A stretch of 64,000 nucleotides of DNA. Origin: Thioalkalivibrio nitratireducens DSM 14787. GTDB taxonomy: Bacteria; Pseudomonadota; Gammaproteobacteria; Ectothiorhodospirales; Ectothiorhodospiraceae. Shown piece after piece: positions 18,327-26,681 of this stretch (its first letter is position 1; each line of letters opens with the position of its first letter). The stretch spans positions 3,624,501-3,688,500 of the forward strand of contig NC_019902.2 of assembly GCF_000321415.2 (NCBI RefSeq). Direction: 5' to 3'. The position numbers and the translations under genes are program-made. A model generated the notes under the pieces. The model had not been told where the DNA came from, made no database searches, and saw only the letters and a list, made by a program, of their open reading frames with translations.

Positions 18327-19392
18327 AGTGCATGCGACCCCGAATGTGGGATCCCGGATCGCCGATACGCTCGCATGATGATCTTCCGCACCGCGTTCGC
18401 CGTACAGGGCCCACCGCGTGGCGCTTGAGGGCTGACAAAGATAGCCGAACTCGCGCTCGGAGGACGCTCGTGCTGCAGATAGTCCGCAAGCGCTTGCCCG
18501 GTCTCGACCGGCAGGGGAAGAATGTCCTGCCGAAACGACTTCGTGCCCCTCAGTGTTACCATCCCAGCCTGCCAGTCAATGGCGTCGATCTTCAGGCAGG
18601 CGATCTCTCCAGACCGCAACCCCAAATCCAGCGCGCAGCGAACCATGGCATACCCGCGCTTCGGCCACCGTGGGGCAAACCTGAAGGAGCTCAGGAGCTG
18701 CTCGACCTCTTCCACCGTCAACACACGCGGCAAAACCGCGAGCTTCCAGTGCGCGGGTGACGAAATGACAGCGGCCAGTGGACTGGACTGACGGCATCGC
18801 CGCACATGCTTCGATAACGGAGATAGCTGCGCAGCCCCGCGGCCAAACGGGATGCGTTGGAAGGCGTTCGACGTGCGGCCAGTTGGTCGGCCAGAAACTG
18901 GCGCACATCGTCTGGTTGCAGTCGGGCCATGTCGACGCCGCCATCTCCAAACTTCTGCCGCAAGAGTGGGCGCACCACACCCAGGCTGCCCTGCCGACTA
19001 CCCGGCGACAGCCCACGCAGGTCCCGGAGGTACGTGTCGTAGTGCTCCAGTTCTTCGTCGACATGGCGGATCGATACGCCGGCGGACGATCGGCCGAGTC
19101 AGGCCATTCAATATCTCTGCTCATGAGGGTCTCCCGAGGTTCAACTACCCTTCCAGAAGACCCCCAAAATTATGTCAAGCTCTCCGCCGACCTACTGCCG
19201 CCGATCCCGCTTCCTGCCGCGCTCCGAGTCGCTACCGCGGCACCCACTTTCCATAATCGAGGACTTTGCATAACGGCCCTGAACGGCCAGCCAGCCCTTA
19301 ATGCTAAGCGGCTAGTCCAAACTCCGGGCACCCAAAGCAGCCAACGAACGACATTCCCTCACGGATTCAACCGCCCCACCTATCCCGCGCCG

Positions 19393-19490
19393 GCATAACG
19401 CCGCCAACACGCGCAGCTCTCTTGGTGAAAGCGACGCCGCAACAATAAAAGGCTCCTCGTAATCCTGTGTGCGAGGAAAGGGGGTTGGGC
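19393..19490 (-). repeat. attC-like site after the first RibD-fold gene
   Basis: On the minus strand the gene's TAG is followed directly by CCCAAC (GCCCAAC core including the preceding G) and, 98 bases on, by GCGTTATGC. Terminal boxes are GCCCAAC (R'') and GTTATGC (R'); the inner arms are only partly complementary. The arrangement is that of an integron gene-cassette recombination site. Confidence 0.45.
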
Positions 19491-20086
19491 TACGCCTTGC
19501 GTACTGGGTACCGCAAGTGTGTAACCCCGACGCCTGCGGTCACTGTCGGGTTGCCGAGAAGGGCTGGCCCGCCGGCGAGGTGGTCGAAGAGTCGGACTCC
19601 CGAACCAAGAAGAACCGCCCCAATGTCGATGGAGAGTTCATCGAGGAGTCCAGCATTCAGCAACTGCTGGATAACGTCCGCCCCATGGACGCCAACCGAC
19701 TTTCCGCCAGCGGCGGCTTTGGCTTGGCTCACGGCGCTTTCGACGCCGTCAGTCACGAAGTGGACCGTTGAGTTGGGTCGGGGCCATCCGTCGGGGATCT
19801 GGTGAGTAAGTACGAATGCTGGCCCCCAGGTGTGATTTCCGTTCCAGCCTTGGGCGATCTCGAACGTGCGTCGACCGGTGAGAACGGAACCCAGTTCGGC
19901 CCAGAGATCGCGAAGGTGCTGGGCGCTCGGCCCGGACACCTTGAATGTCATGGGGTCAGACCCTCCTGTCGCGAGCTCGATGTCTCCCGAGTGGAAGTAC
20001 CAGTCGAACACTTCGGCCACGCCATCGTTGAGGTCGGCAACATAACCGTCGATCGACATGGACATGATTGCTACAACCTTCGACAT
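19490..20086 (-). CDS. Dihydrofolate-reductase-like (RibD C-terminal fold) protein, cassette-like
   Basis: A 198-residue RibD/DHFR-fold oxidoreductase-like protein. It has the opening VVAIMSMSIDGYVAD, a nucleotide-binding segment GSVLTGRRTFEIAQGW, FVLTHQIPDGWP and VHGADVIQQLLNAGLLDEL near the C-terminus. Substrate unknown; the family includes riboflavin reductases and many uncharacterised proteins, and trimethoprim resistance should not be assumed. AGAGGAAT eight bases upstream fixes the ATG at 20086. The stop codon abuts an attC-like site and another lies between it and the next gene upstream, so it looks like a mobile gene cassette. Confidence 0.75.
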   Translation of the reverse strand: MSKVVAIMSMSIDGYVADLNDGVAEVFDWYFHSGDIELATGGSDPMTFKVSGPSAQHLRDLWAELGSVLTGRRTFEIAQGWNGNHTWGPAFVLTHQIPDGWPRPNSTVHFVTDGVESAVSQAKAAAGGKSVGVHGADVIQQLLNAGLLDELSIDIGAVLLGSGVRLFDHLAGGPALLGNPTVTAGVGVTHLRYPVRKA

Positions 20087-20152
20087 TGCGTTATTCCTCT
20101 GGAGAAGTGGAGACCGCGTCCCGAGGACGCGTGCTGTCCTCCCGGATCGGCC

Positions 20153-20211
20153 GCCCACGCTCAGACTCAACGGCAGCGCGCCGCGCCGTCCCTAGCAGGC
20201 CATTGTTGGGC
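20153..20211 (-). repeat. attC-like site between the two RibD-fold genes
   Basis: Minus strand: GCCCAAC at 20211-20205, an inner pair of complementary arms (GGACGGC and GCCGTTGAG), then GCGTGGGC at 20160-20153, a degenerate R' box lacking one T relative to GCGTTGGGC. It lies about 20 bases after the stop of the upstream gene. Confidence 0.45.
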
Positions 20212-20228
20212 GGCATCGAGAAGCCGGG

Positions 20229-20801
20229 CTACGTTACGTAGGTCAGACGAACCATGCCCGATTTCAGCGGCTTGGCTTCAATGAACTTCAGCGCATGACG
20301 CTCTTTTACGGCCTTGAATAGCGCCTTTCCTTCCCCCAGAACAATGGGCGTTACGACTAGCCGGATCTCATCGACCATCCCTGCGTTCATCAGGCTGGAA
20401 ACCAGGGTCGCACCGCCGACGGCATGCATATCCTTGCCAGGCTGTTGCTTCATCTTGCGGATTTCCTCCACGTCCCGAACGATTCGCGTGTTCTTCCAAT
20501 CGACCCGGTCCAATGTCCGGGACAGGACGATATGGGGTGTCTGCTCGGCAAACTGCGCATACTCGATCTCGCCCTTCGTAGCCACCCGGCCGGTCAGGGG
20601 CAACACGCCCGCGGGGTCGGCAAGAATGGCCCGCCAGTATTGCTCATAACCTGGGTACATCCTGCGGCCCAGGATGCACGTGTCGATCTGAGGGAGAAGA
20701 TCAAAGGGATCCTCCCATGTCTCTATCCAATCCAAATCTCCGTTCGGTCCCTCGATCAATCCGTCCACCGACACAACCAGCGCCGCTATGATCCTTCTCA
20801 T
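20229..20801 (-). CDS. Dihydrofolate-reductase-like (RibD C-terminal fold) protein, second copy of the fold
   Basis: A 190-residue RibD/DHFR-fold protein with RIIAALVVSVDGLIEGPNG, a CILGRRMYPGYEQYW nucleotide-loop segment, DMHAVGGATLVSSLMNAGMVDE and LVVTPIVLGEGKALF. It is clearly distinct in sequence from its neighbour at 19490-20086, so it is not a recent duplication. GGAG precedes the ATG by seven bases. A GTTGGGC box at 20921-20915 on the minus strand would mark the 5' edge of the cassette. Function unknown. Confidence 0.75.
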   Translation of the reverse strand: MRRIIAALVVSVDGLIEGPNGDLDWIETWEDPFDLLPQIDTCILGRRMYPGYEQYWRAILADPAGVLPLTGRVATKGEIEYAQFAEQTPHIVLSRTLDRVDWKNTRIVRDVEEIRKMKQQPGKDMHAVGGATLVSSLMNAGMVDEIRLVVTPIVLGEGKALFKAVKERHALKFIEAKPLKSGMVRLTYVT

Positions 20802-21208
20802 CTCAGGTCTCCATTCAACCAGCTCTGCAGTCCCGGGCTACCGACCGCCTTGCCGGCTCGCCTCGGACCTATCAAGTAGACGAAGGGGAGTCGGAGAAAT
20901 CGACAGCGGGTAACGCCCAACCGCTTTGCGTTTGTGCGACGTGCGCACGGAATGGGGGGGCAGCTCAGGCTGGTCGGAGCCCCACGGCATCGCGGACGGC
21001 GTAGATGCCCACGAAGGTGAGGTTGCGTGGTCGCTTCTCGAGAACCATGTCACAAGTGTGCAGCGGCACCTTCCCCGTCCTGTGCGGCTGCCATTAGGTG
21101 TCGGCAGACCGGCGGGTTGCGGACTTCCGGGCCCATGTTTTTGCCGGCTGCGCCGGGGCGACCCGAGTCATCTACGGAGCGCGCGCTTGCCCCCCGCGAT
21201 CGAGTCGG
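20802..21208. other. Intergenic region with a GTTGGGC cassette-boundary box
   Basis: GCCCAAC at 20915-20921 (GTTGGGC on the minus strand) is followed outward by a short GTGCG/CGCAC hairpin, possibly part of another attC. On the minus strand a short open stretch ending at about 20976 (PRNLTFVGIYAVRDAVGLRPA) looks like a C-terminal remnant I do not recognise. No intact gene. Confidence 0.35.
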
Positions 21209-22570
21209 TCACCCTGGCAGGCTACCGTTGTGTGAATCTGGTCCCGCCCCTACCCGTCGCGCGCGGGCGAGCAGCAGGCGCTGTTCGGCCCCGTTACCGG
21301 AATGTTCGGCGGCCAGTCGGAACGCGGTCGCAGCAGCCGCCCGCTTGCCACAACGTTCCAGCAGGTCGCCGCGCACCGCGTGCAACGGTACGTAGCTGTC
21401 GAGTTTCTGGGCGTTGACGGCGTCGTCTAGGGCGGCCAGCACCCGAGCCGGATCGTCGAACTGGGCGGCCGCCTGGGCTTCGTGGATACGCGCGGCCAAT
21501 GATCCGGTGGTCGCGAACAACGTCGCGTAGTGCGCCGCAATCTGGCGCCAGTCGGTGTCAGCGAACGTCGGCGCAGTCGCATGACAGGCGGCGATCGCGG
21601 CCTCCAGGCGAAACGGCCCCGGCACGGCATCCGGCCCGGAATCCTGGGCCAGGGCGAGCGTGTTGGCCCGCGCCAGTGCGGCGAGGCCACGGCGAATCCC
21701 GCCACGATCCCATTTTCGGCGATCCTGATCCTTCAGCAGCACCGGGTGACCGTGTTCGTCCATGCGCGCGGCCAGCCTCGCACCGTGAAGTTCGATCAAG
21801 GCGAGCAGCGCCTGTGTCTCGGCGTCATCCGCAGCGGCCTGCGCCAATACGCGCGCCATGCGCCGGGCCACATGGCAAAGGTCGGGCCGCATCCAGTCGT
21901 CGCGCTGGCTGGCCACGTGGCCCTCCGTGAAAATCAGGTAGATGACCTCGCGTACCGAGCCGAGGCGCTCGCGGCATTCGGCGACGGACGGTTTTTCGAA
22001 ACGGATGTTCGCCTCGGCGAGCTTGCGCTTGCCGCGCACGATACGCTGCGCGATGGTCGCTTCGGGAACCAGAAAGGCGCGCGCCAGCGCGGCGTTGTTG
22101 AACCCACCGATGGTGCGCAAGGCCAGTGCGCAACGGGTGTCGGCGGAGAGGACCGGGTGGCAGGCAATGAACAGCAGGGCCAGCGCATCGTGGCGGGCGT
22201 CGTCGTTGAACTGTGGAGTCGAGCGGGCGATATGGCTGCGGGCGATCTCGCGGCCGTAGTCGCCGATCAGTGCGTCGCCCCGGTGTTCGCGGCGCAGGTG
22301 GTCGATCGCACGGTTGCGCGCCGTGCGCAGCAGCCACGCCGTCGGATGCTCGGGCACCCCGCGCGTTGGCCAGTGTTCCAGCGCGGCGATCAGTGCGTCC
22401 TGGGCGGCGTCCTCGGCGCGCTGGAAGTCGCCGGTCCAGCGCACGAGCGCCGTAACGATGCGGCCCGCATCCAGACGCCAGATCGCCTCGATCCGGCGGC
22501 GGAGCTGGTGCACGCCAATCGGATCGTGGGAGGAATCGCCGGGAGGATCGATGTGGTCGCTGCCGGTCAC
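21209..22570 (-). CDS. ECF42-type RNA polymerase sigma factor with C-terminal extension (DUF6596)
   Basis: A 453-residue sigma-70 family protein. The sigma2 region contains AEDAAQDALIAALEHW and PTAWLLRTARNRAIDHLRR. The sigma4 region contains ALALRTIGGFNNAALARAFLVPEATIAQRIVRGKRKL. A long C-terminal helical/TPR-like extension of about 250 residues follows. This layout is group ECF42, which is known to sit beside DGPF/YCII genes and to be controlled through the extension and not by a classical anti-sigma factor. Here it is the last gene of a minus-strand operon with YCII, VOC and PhnB-like genes. Confidence 0.85.
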   Translation of the reverse strand: MTGSDHIDPPGDSSHDPIGVHQLRRRIEAIWRLDAGRIVTALVRWTGDFQRAEDAAQDALIAALEHWPTRGVPEHPTAWLLRTARNRAIDHLRREHRGDALIGDYGREIARSHIARSTPQFNDDARHDALALLFIACHPVLSADTRCALALRTIGGFNNAALARAFLVPEATIAQRIVRGKRKLAEANIRFEKPSVAECRERLGSVREVIYLIFTEGHVASQRDDWMRPDLCHVARRMARVLAQAAADDAETQALLALIELHGARLAARMDEHGHPVLLKDQDRRKWDRGGIRRGLAALARANTLALAQDSGPDAVPGPFRLEAAIAACHATAPTFADTDWRQIAAHYATLFATTGSLAARIHEAQAAAQFDDPARVLAALDDAVNAQKLDSYVPLHAVRGDLLERCGKRAAAATAFRLAAEHSGNGAEQRLLLARARRVGAGPDSHNGSLPG

Positions 22571-22636
22571 CGCTCCACCTGTACTCCGAAACCGCCCCAG
22601 AACAGCGCCGGGCGTCGAACGGCGTTGCTGGCCTGC

Positions 22637-23554
22637 CTACCGGCCATCGTAGGCACCTCGCAGGGCAGCGAGATCGCACTTCTTCATTTCGAGAACGGCC
22701 TGGGTCACCCGGTTCACCCGCTCCTGATCCGGGTCCTGCATCATGGTGGATAGTTCCTCAGGAACGATCTGCCAGGAAAGCCCGTATCGATCCTTGAGCC
22801 ATCCGCACTCTTCGGCCTCCGGGACGGCCGAAAGCCTTTCCCAGAGCGCATCGATCTCGTTCTGATCGGCACAGTTCACCACGAACGAAATGGCCTCGTT
22901 GAAGGCGAAATCGTGCTTGTGGGCGCTGTCCATGGCGGCGAACCACTGGTCCTCAAGCATGAAGTCGGTGAACATCACCGCGCCCTCCCGGTCTGGCTCC
23001 GCGCCGGCGGGGTAGCGAACGATCTGCCCTCGGCGCGAATTCCCGAACAGCGAGAGGTAGAACTCGGAGGCTGCCTCCGCGTGGCCATAGACATCCCCGA
23101 CAAACAGCAGCGACGGAATGATCGGTGGCCGTTCCTCGCCCTCCGGGTTGGTGAGAACGAGTTGCCACGATAGCCCGAATCTGTCCTGAATCCAGCCGTA
23201 GCGCTCGCTGAACGGATACCGGTCGAGTGGCATCAATACCTTCCCACCCTCGGAGAGCCTCGCCCAGACCTCGTCGATACGTGTTCCCGCGTCGTCGTCT
23301 TGTGCAGGATCGAAGTTGACCATGAACGAAATCGACGGGTTGAAGCGGAACAGGGGTCCCGCGCTGATCGCCATGAACGCGTATCCCCGCAGGCTGAACG
23401 ACACCACGTCGCAATCTCCGGACGGTGTGTCATGCAAAGTGGTGACGTTCGCAATACCGGAATCGGGAAAGACCGAGCAATAGAAGCCGACGGCTTCCCG
23501 GGCTTCCTGGTCAAACCAGAGGTGTGGGATGATCTTTTGCTGCATCTCGGTCAT
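22637..23554 (-). CDS. Two-domain PhnB-like VOC-superfamily protein
   Basis: A 305-residue protein with two copies of the 3-demethylubiquinone-9 3-methyltransferase/PhnB-like VOC domain. The repeats begin KIIPHLWFDQEAREAVGFYCSVF and PSLLFVGDVYGHAEAASEFYLSLF. Each ends with the E.YGW..D.FGLSWQ signature (RYGWIQDRFGLSWQ and CGWLKDRYGLSWQ). Enzymatic activity is unproven for most members. AAGGAG seven bases upstream supports the start. It is a member of the ECF42-linked operon and presumably a target or companion of the sigma factor. Confidence 0.8.
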   Translation of the reverse strand: MTEMQQKIIPHLWFDQEAREAVGFYCSVFPDSGIANVTTLHDTPSGDCDVVSFSLRGYAFMAISAGPLFRFNPSISFMVNFDPAQDDDAGTRIDEVWARLSEGGKVLMPLDRYPFSERYGWIQDRFGLSWQLVLTNPEGEERPPIIPSLLFVGDVYGHAEAASEFYLSLFGNSRRGQIVRYPAGAEPDREGAVMFTDFMLEDQWFAAMDSAHKHDFAFNEAISFVVNCADQNEIDALWERLSAVPEAEECGWLKDRYGLSWQIVPEELSTMMQDPDQERVNRVTQAVLEMKKCDLAALRGAYDGR

Positions 23555-23667
23555 CGTCTTGCTCCTTGTCCCAATGATTGATCGCGGGTACAGGGCGCCG
23601 TGCGGGCGGCTTGGTCACTCGGGCGGTTGGCGCGGGGGCCTGCCGTGAGTTGCGTCGGAGAATTCCG

Positions 23668-23766
23668 CGAGGCGTCGGGTTCGAGAAAGGCGCGATACAC
23701 GCGCTCGGGCGGCGCGCGCAGAATGCGATGAAGGCGGACGCTGCGATCAGTGGTGCCAGTAGACAT
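23668..23766 (-). pseudogene. SRPBCC/AHSA1 protein, N-terminal remnant
   Basis: The first 33 residues (VRLHRILRAPPERVYRAFLEPDA) are the start of an Aha1-like SRPBCC domain, which in related ECF42/DGPF operons is a full gene of about 150 residues. After that the frame runs into unrelated residues and stops, so the rest has been deleted. It lies in the expected place between the YCII and PhnB-like genes. Confidence 0.6.
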
Positions 23767-23819
23767 GACAGATTTCCTCCGGGTTCGGATGACGGACGGG
23801 AGCGATCACGGCACAGCCT

Positions 23820-24176
23820 TCAGCGCAGGTGGCAGGGCGCGCATTCGCGCACCTCGACCGTCGCGAAACGTGCAGCCGGGCAGCGCGCGGCCCACTCGAT
23901 GGCTTCGTTGCGGTCGGCGCAGTCGATCAGGAAGAACCCACCGATCATCTCCCGGGATTCGACGAACGGACCGTCGATGAAGCGGGTCTTGGCCTCGCGG
24001 CTGCGGACGCGCACACCGTGGCGGTCGGGGCGCAGCGATTCGCTGGCGAGCAACTGGCCACGGGCGTCGAGTTCAGCGCCGAAGGCGAGCATTTCGGCGT
24101 ACAGCGCCTGGCCTTCCGCTTCGCTGCGGGCGTCGCGGTCGTTGTGTTCTTCGAGGATCAGCAGCAGGAAATTCAT
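23820..24176 (-). CDS. YCII-related DGPF-domain protein
   Basis: A 118-residue YCII/DGPF domain protein. The name-giving motif is present (FIDGPFVESREMIGGFFLI), with MNFLLLILEE at the start and a C-terminal ARFATVEVREC. DGPF genes are the usual genomic partners of ECF41/ECF42 sigma factors; their biochemical role is unclear. GAGGA upstream supports the ATG at 24176, and the gap to the preceding VOC gene is only 11 bases. Confidence 0.85.
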   Translation of the reverse strand: MNFLLLILEEHNDRDARSEAEGQALYAEMLAFGAELDARGQLLASESLRPDRHGVRVRSREAKTRFIDGPFVESREMIGGFFLIDCADRNEAIEWAARCPAARFATVEVRECAPCHLR

Positions 24177-24187
24177 CGGGGGTGTCC

Positions 24188-24571
24188 TCAGCGCATCGAA
24201 TGCAGGCCAAAGCGATTGCCGTCCGGATCGCGCGCGACGACGCAGAAGCCGTATTCTCCGATCGCTTCCTTTGGAGTCTCGATCGAGCCGCCGGCGCCGG
24301 CGACGCGTTCGGCCTCGACCCCACAGTCGTCGCAGGCGAAGTAGACCATGCTGCCGCCGGGGCCGACCGGGTTCTCCGGCCCCTGCACCAGCGCACCGGC
24401 GCACTCGGGCAGCTCTTCGTCCATCGCAAACATCCAAACCTCGGCGGTTGGCGCGAAGGCGCTGGTATCGGCGCGCGTGAGCGTCACGCCCAACACGGCT
24501 GGGTAGAACGCGCGGGCGCGGGCGATGTCCTGCGTCGGAATTTCGAACCAGACGACTGGGTTGGCGGCCAT
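24188..24571 (-). CDS. VOC-family (glyoxalase-like) protein
   Basis: A 127-residue single VOC domain: NPVVWFEIPTQDIARARAFY at the start, GGSMVYFACDD, then ETPKEAIGEYGFCVVARDPDGNRFGLHS at the end. These resemble glyoxalase/bleomycin-resistance proteins, but no specific substrate can be assigned. AGGAGATAT places the ATG at 24571. It is the first gene of the operon that ends with the ECF42 sigma factor. Confidence 0.8.
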   Translation of the reverse strand: MAANPVVWFEIPTQDIARARAFYPAVLGVTLTRADTSAFAPTAEVWMFAMDEELPECAGALVQGPENPVGPGGSMVYFACDDCGVEAERVAGAGGSIETPKEAIGEYGFCVVARDPDGNRFGLHSMR

Positions 24572-24945
24572 GACGATATCTCCTGTGGCTGGATGGGGCG
24601 CACGGGACCGGTCAACCAGTCCCTTTGAACTGTAGACGAACGGAAATCGGGGGAATCGACATCGGGTACAGATTGGGCAGGATTCGATGTCGTCAGCGTA
24701 CCCGTGGGGAACGTCGGCTCTGCGCCCCACGACACGGGGCCGCAAGGGGTCGACCGCGGTCCGTTCCACTGTCACAGCAGGTTCGGGACGGGGATTCGAT
24801 GGGCGACCACGACTAGCTTCCTGCGCGTTTAGCATCGACAGTCTTCAGGGGCTGGGCAGGGGACGGTGCAGATTGAACGCGCACTGTTGTCAGGTCGATT
24901 AAGTGGTACTCTGGTCTGGTCGAAACAGCACGGAGTCGTCTCCTG
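24572..24945. other. Divergent intergenic region
   Basis: It separates the ECF42 operon (minus) from a Phd/ParE module (plus), so both promoters should be here. I see no convincing sigma-70 or ECF promoter boxes and no gene. Confidence 0.35.
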
Positions 24946-25215
24946 ATGCGCGTGAAATTCTCCGAGGACGTGGTTCCTTTGACCGATCTCAAGGTCAACC
25001 CGGGTCGTGTAATCAAACACGTCAACGAGGCACGCCGCCCACTGCTCCTCACCAGTCGTGGCCGCGGTGTGGCGGTCGTTCAGTCCATCAGCGACTACGA
25101 ACTGGCAGAGGAGGAACGCGCCTTCATGCGGGCCGTGGTTGCGGGATTGGCGGATCTGGATACGGGACGCGAAGTATCCCTGGCGGAGGCCAGAAACAGA
25201 CTGGGGTTGCCATAG
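24946..25215 (+). CDS. Phd/YefM-family antitoxin
   Basis: An 89-residue Phd/YefM-like antitoxin: MRVKFSEDVVPLTDLKVN at the DNA-binding N-terminus, RPLLLTSRGRGVAVVQSISDYE in the core, and a charged helical C-terminus that should wrap the toxin. It is followed after four bases by a ParE-type toxin, forming a type II module that represses its own promoter. Confidence 0.85.
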   Translation: MRVKFSEDVVPLTDLKVNPGRVIKHVNEARRPLLLTSRGRGVAVVQSISDYELAEEERAFMRAVVAGLADLDTGREVSLAEARNRLGLP

Positions 25216-25219
25216 CTGT

Positions 25220-25516
25220 ATGGCCGCGGCCAGCATCCACCTCGCCGAATCGGCGTTGGACGACTTGCATGGAATCATCGATTGGCATGTTGAACAGAAC
25301 GTCCCCGACGTCGGCCACCGGTTGGTCCGCGATATCCTCGAGCAAATCGAGGTGCTTGCCGACCACCCCGATGCCGGGCGTGTGGTTCCGGAGTTCGGCC
25401 AACCCTTTCTGCGCGAACTGATCCGCCCACCGGTTCGAATCGTCTACCGGAGGGATCAGGAATCAGTCCGTATCGTCAGGGTTTGGCGCAGCGAACGCCT
25501 GCTGCGCCTGCCGTAG
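25220..25516 (+). CDS. ParE/RelE-family toxin
   Basis: A 98-residue ParE/RelE-fold toxin: SIHLAESALDDLHGIIDWH, GHRLVRDILEQIEVLADHP, GRVVPEFGQPFLRELIRPPVRIVYR and a C-terminal IVRVWRSERLLR. ParE relatives inhibit gyrase and RelE relatives cleave mRNA; the sequence does not decide which. The ATG at 25220 lies four bases after the antitoxin stop. Both genes appear intact. Confidence 0.85.
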   Translation: MAAASIHLAESALDDLHGIIDWHVEQNVPDVGHRLVRDILEQIEVLADHPDAGRVVPEFGQPFLRELIRPPVRIVYRRDQESVRIVRVWRSERLLRLP

Positions 25517-25841
25517 CAGGACCTTCTTCCGAGGACAGGACGGTGCGCTCACGCGGGATATTGGACCCCGCGTATCCAGCCTCTCCAGGGCAAGATCAAC
25601 GCTGAGCAAGAGGGTTGCCAAGGGGTGGCGGCTCCTCACATTGCAGCAGACCCTCGTCGGCGCACGCTGGCTGCCCGCTTCGGGTCGGGTTGAGACACCC
25701 GATGACCGCCGATGGCAGTAGTCGGCCCTGAGCTGTCACTCGAACGTGATTCGCGAGCGACAGGTAAGGATCGCGCTCCAGACGACGGTGCCGAGCATGG
25801 GTCAGCAACTGATCAATTTCCACTCCCGATGACGAGGAGCC
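25517..25841. other. Intergenic region with a dispersed degenerate repeat
   Basis: No gene. The stretch around 25676-25700 (GGGTCGGGTTGAGACACCCG) resembles 27964-27985 and 45319-45338, marking a family of degenerate intergenic repeats that elsewhere in the window adjoin IS91 remnants. Confidence 0.4.
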
Positions 25842-26681
25842 TCAATAAATAGACAGGCTCTGAAGCCACATCCTCCTTTCCTTTCGAATTTCTTCACTCT
25901 TTCTTTCGAAATCGCTTCCCTCCCAGTTATAAATACCAAACTCTTGATGCCTGCCTATCCTAAAAACTCCATTAAATAATATCCGATCTTGCTCTACGTA
26001 TGCTTGTAGTAAATGGACGCGCCAACCTTGTTCCCATAGCTGCCCATACTTTTCTCGAAAATCGTTATACGTCCATCCGAAAACACGATCCTCGGCGACA
26101 GCGCTTTTTCGCCAGACCGCATTCCACAGCTCGCCACCATTAGGATGCATATAGGCTTGAAGCAAGTGCAGTCGCCAGGTCTTTGTACGTAGTTCCGTGT
26201 CCTTTGCAAAGAAATCGTCTCGCTTCCAGGCAAATACACCGTATTCCTCGACTTTGCTTCCCCGCCAAACAGCGTTCCAAAGTTCCCTCCCATCAGGAGC
26301 ACGGTAGGCTTGAAGAAGATGTAACCGCATATCCCCAGACCTTAACTCTGCATCCCTTGCCAAAAAATCCTTTCGTTCCCATCCAAAAACGGCAGTTTCT
26401 CTCCAGGTTCCCGGACGCCACACTGCCGTCCATTGCTCCCCCCCCCCAAACCGCGAAATGTGAGCCTGGACAATTTGTAATCGCATACTTTTTTCGCGAA
26501 GCTCAAGATATTTAGACCAAAAGTCGTCCCGCGTCCATCCGTAGATCGCATAGTCTCGGCCGCGCCTCTCGCTCCAGATCGCTGTATACAATGGCTCCCT
26601 CTCAGCAACTGAGAGACCCGCAGCGGCTGCTGCGATCGGAACTAGATCAGAACTAAAATCTCCTGAAAACGCGCAAATCAC
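25842..26681 (-). CDS. Bacterial tandem repeat (BTRD1-like) protein
   Basis: A 279-residue protein built almost entirely of five or so repeats of about 48 residues. Each has an LWNAVWR-type strand, a y-G-w-xx-ddF-xx-k segment and a MRLHLLQAY-type strand; examples are ELWNAVWRGSKVEEYGVFAW and ELWNAVWRKSAVAEDRVFGW. This matches the bacterial tandem repeat domain 1 seen in secreted or surface proteins and polyglycine-hydrolase-like enzymes. The start is a GTG; no signal peptide is obvious. The gene is markedly AT-richer than its neighbours, a sign of recent transfer. Function unknown. Confidence 0.65.
   Translation of the reverse strand: MICAFSGDFSSDLVPIAAAAAGLSVAEREPLYTAIWSERRGRDYAIYGWTRDDFWSKYLELREKSMRLQIVQAHISRFGGGEQWTAVWRPGTWRETAVFGWERKDFLARDAELRSGDMRLHLLQAYRAPDGRELWNAVWRGSKVEEYGVFAWKRDDFFAKDTELRTKTWRLHLLQAYMHPNGGELWNAVWRKSAVAEDRVFGWTYNDFREKYGQLWEQGWRVHLLQAYVEQDRILFNGVFRIGRHQEFGIYNWEGSDFERKSEEIRKERRMWLQSLSIY

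Larger units (their letters stand above)
17675..19124 (-). pseudogene. Tyrosine recombinase, frameshifted and interrupted
   Basis: The protein can be rebuilt from three minus-strand segments. The N-terminal SAM-like domain is at about 19124-18720 (VVRPLLRQKFGDGG, ARLQPDDVRQFLADQL) with frame changes on both sides. The catalytic core is at 18805-18330 (LTVEEVEQLLSSF, R in LDLGLRSGEIACLKID, H-x-x-R in SGSHALRH). The C-terminal part is at 17888-17675 (TTAMHLLQAGVDISVIALWLGHES, then THQYVEADLAMKERALARI), where H of LGHES and Y of HQY complete the R-H-R-H-Y set. A 0.4-kb element splits the gene between HALRH and TTAMH. It is inactive. Confidence 0.8.
17579..19275 (-). mobile_element. Tyrosine-recombinase element with 32-bp perfect inverted ends
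   Basis: Ends 17579-17610 and 19244-19275 are perfect inverted repeats of 32 bp beginning CGTTATGCAAAGTCCTCGAT. The only gene inside is a minus-strand tyrosine recombinase, now broken by at least two frameshifts and by a nested miniature element at 17.9-18.3 kb. No target duplication was identified. I do not recognise the element family. The left end abuts repeat copy A. Confidence 0.7.

Noticed and set aside
18194-18805. Intact 203-residue recombinase
   Set aside because: Its last 50 residues are read from the nested miniature element; the true C-terminus with the catalytic Tyr lies beyond that element.
19490-20801. Trimethoprim-resistance dfr cassettes
   Set aside because: The proteins have the RibD/DHFR-like fold, but nothing in their sequence shows dihydrofolate reductase activity; fold membership alone does not support resistance.
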